Positions 63,003 through 64,000 of a stretch of DNA of 64,000 nt are shown here, piece after piece. The position numbers and the translations under genes were made by a program. Position 1 is the first letter of the stretch, and the number at the start of each line of letters is the position of its first letter. The notes beneath the pieces were generated by a model. The model saw only the letters and a program-made list of their open reading frames with translations. It had not been told where the DNA came from and ran no database searches. The DNA comes from Streptomyces carminius (GTDB taxonomy: Bacteria; Actinomycetota; Actinomycetes; Streptomycetales; Streptomycetaceae): assembly GCF_002794255.1 (NCBI RefSeq), contig NZ_PGGW01000039.1, positions 1 to 64,000 on the forward strand, written 5' to 3'.

Positions 63003-63064
63003 CCGCTCCGCGGCGCGAGCGGGGCGGGCGACGGGGGCAGTCGACGGGGGCAGCTGATGGGGAC

Positions 63065-63098
63065 AGGGGTGCCCGGACCGCGCGGTCCGGGCACCCCT
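63065..63098 (+). terminator. 34-bp perfect palindrome after the permease gene
   Basis: The arms 63065-63081 and 63082-63098 are exactly complementary, giving a very stable hairpin in RNA. It lies 62 bp past the permease stop and 185 bp before the MarR gene. Confidence 0.75.
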
Positions 63099-63256
63099 GC
63101 TCCGTTGCGCGGCCCGTCCACAGGCGGGTGCCCCACCGTCCGCCGGCCGCATGGGGGCGCGCTCGCGGGGAAGGCGCGTCCGGCAGGACACCGCGCGTTC
63201 CGCGCGAATCCGCGCCGGTGACGGAAGCCACCTGCTCAAACCTTCCCCGAGCCAGT

Positions 63257-63286
63257 CATTAGGCGAAGTAATGAGTTAGGCTAATG
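63257..63286. promoter_or_regulatory. AT-rich operator overlapping the MarR start codon
   Basis: CATTAG (63257-63262) and CTAATG (63281-63286) are inverted repeats, with direct TTAGG repeats at 63260 and 63276. The right arm includes the ATG. MarR proteins bind such AT-rich repeats, so autoregulation is likely. The region is notably AT-rich for this genome. Confidence 0.65.
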
Positions 63287-63727
63287 AACATGCCGGATCT
63301 GTCCAGGGGCGAGGACGCCGAGGCCGTCAACGCCCTGCGTGCCGCCACCATGCGCCTCGCCCGCCGCATCAGGCACCAGCGCGTGGACGAGTCGCTGAGC
63401 CCGACCGAGATGTCGGTGCTCGGCACCCTCGCCCGCTGCGGCTCGGCCACTCCGGGCGAGCTGGCGCGCAGGGAACACGTCCAGCCGCCGTCGATGACCC
63501 GCATCGTGGCGATGCTGGAGGCCAAGGGCCTGGTCCGGCTGGAGCCGCACCGGGACGACCGCCGGCAGAAGGTGGTCACCCAGACCGAGCTGGCCGAGGA
63601 AGTGCTGGCCGCCAGCCGCCAGAAGCGGAACGCTTGGCTGGCCGGGCTCGCCGACGGTCTGGACGAGGACGAGTGGGCGCTGCTGCGCGCGGCGGCACCC
63701 GTCCTGGACAAGCTCGCGCAGCTGTAG
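63284..63727 (+). CDS. MarR family transcriptional regulator
   Basis: A 147-residue protein with the MarR winged helix: LSPTEMSVLGTLARCGSATPGELARREHVQPPSMTRIVAMLEAKGLVRLEPHRDDRRQKVVTQTE, where DDRR is the wing motif. The flanking helices (AVNALRAATMRLARRIRHQRVDES and DEDEWALLRAAAPVLDKLAQL) form the dimer interface. It probably controls the MFS exporter that begins 45 bp downstream and itself through the repeat overlapping its start. The ATG at 63284 (MNMPDL) is used; 63290 is possible. Confidence 0.92.
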   Translation: MNMPDLSRGEDAEAVNALRAATMRLARRIRHQRVDESLSPTEMSVLGTLARCGSATPGELARREHVQPPSMTRIVAMLEAKGLVRLEPHRDDRRQKVVTQTELAEEVLAASRQKRNAWLAGLADGLDEDEWALLRAAAPVLDKLAQL

Positions 63728-63772
63728 CGCGGCAGAAGCAGAAGGAGTCGCACACGAGGAGGCGAAACCGAC

Positions 63773-64000
63773 TTGAGTCCGGGAACCGGAGCACACTCCG
63801 CACCCGCGCCTGACGAGAACAGCAAGACCCGCACCACCGCCGAGGAGCCCGCCAGGCCCTCGATGTTCAGCTCGCTGCGCATCCGCAACTACCGGTTGTT
63901 CGCGATGGGGCAGCTCGTCTCCAACACCGGCACCTGGATGCAGCGGATCGCGCAGGACTGGCTGGTGCTCAGCATCACCGGTTCGGCCACGGCCGTCGGC
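63773..64000 (+). CDS. MFS transporter, N-terminal part only (cut by the window edge)
   Basis: The frame from a TTG at 63773 (GAGGAGG upstream) stays open to the window end: 76 residues. A 30-residue polar N-terminus leads to SMFSSLRIRNYRLFAMGQLVSNTGTWMQRIAQDWLVLSITGSATAVG, the TM1 region of the MFS_3/EntS-like exporter group. It follows a MarR regulator, a common efflux arrangement. The rest lies outside the window. Confidence 0.82.
   Translation, partial: MSPGTGAHSAPAPDENSKTRTTAEEPARPSMFSSLRIRNYRLFAMGQLVSNTGTWMQRIAQDWLVLSITGSATAVG

Overview
This is a 64 kb stretch of a high-GC actinobacterial chromosome, almost certainly Streptomyces or a close relative. The evidence is very high third-position GC, frequent GTG starts, DUF397/DUF5753 and DUF3027 genes, futalosine-pathway menaquinone genes, an XPB-type helicase and many GC-rich perfect hairpins between genes. 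There are no RNA genes, prophage genes, transposase genes or CRISPR arrays. Most of it is chromosomal housekeeping and accessory metabolism in one- to four-gene units.

Layout. 0-4.4 kb: an anti-sigma-like ATP-binding protein, then a tightly coupled RsbQ/RsbP pair (alpha/beta hydrolase plus PAS-PP2C phosphatase) and a drug-efflux MFS pump. 4.5-8.5 kb: a TetR regulator with a perfect 20-bp palindrome shared with a divergent hydroxyacid dehydrogenase, an HD phosphohydrolase, CutC and a secreted RTX-repeat protein. 8.6-15 kb: HEAT-repeat protein, two GNAT acetyltransferases, a membrane protein and a HelD-like helicase. 15.5-22.8 kb: an Asp-rich repeat protein, proline iminopeptidase, XPB helicase with its Helicase_C_3 partner, and a membrane protein. 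22.8-25.7 kb: a large three-TM protein joining a cytoplasmic degenerate-NTPase-like part to an extracellular type-1 periplasmic-binding-protein domain. 26.4-30.5 kb: a four-gene Fe-siderophore ABC operon behind two iron boxes. 30.6-37.4 kb: HAD hydrolase, cold-shock protein, mqnB-mqnD, a DUF2771 lipoprotein, an MFS protein, DUF3027. 37.6-40.7 kb: DUF397, a beheaded DUF5753 regulator, a VanZ/RDD membrane protein and an XRE regulator divergent from an SDR. 41.8-47.8 kb: three toxin-antitoxin-like pairs (Phd/RelE, an uncharacterised pair, HicAB) interleaved with an acyl-CoA dehydrogenase, a GH114 enzyme and an acetyltransferase. 47.9-56 kb: a 1065-residue sacsin/HSP90-like ATPase, then a pyranose-oxidase-like flavoenzyme with a GH15 glycosidase, and an HXXEE membrane protein. 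56.5-64 kb: NUDIX, a CtpE-like P-type ATPase, a tandem pair of small secreted proteins (one without a normal start codon), DUF2530, an NCS2 purine permease, and a MarR regulator with the start of an MFS gene.

The most unusual structure is a family of about 190-bp palindromic repeats present four times (690, 51195, 55276 and 56264). Each has nested, nearly perfect inverted repeats, each lies just 3' of at least one gene, and two occur as an inverted pair around the HXXEE gene. Two copies carry an extra insert of about 28 bp. They look like a non-coding, MITE-like or terminator-like element family. Other points worth attention are the PBP-NTPase-like membrane receptor, the apparent ACG start of one secreted paralogue, the 88-bp hicA/hicB overlap, the decapitated DUF5753 gene, an AT-rich operator cluster before the VanZ gene, and the DNA repeats coding an acidic protein tail.
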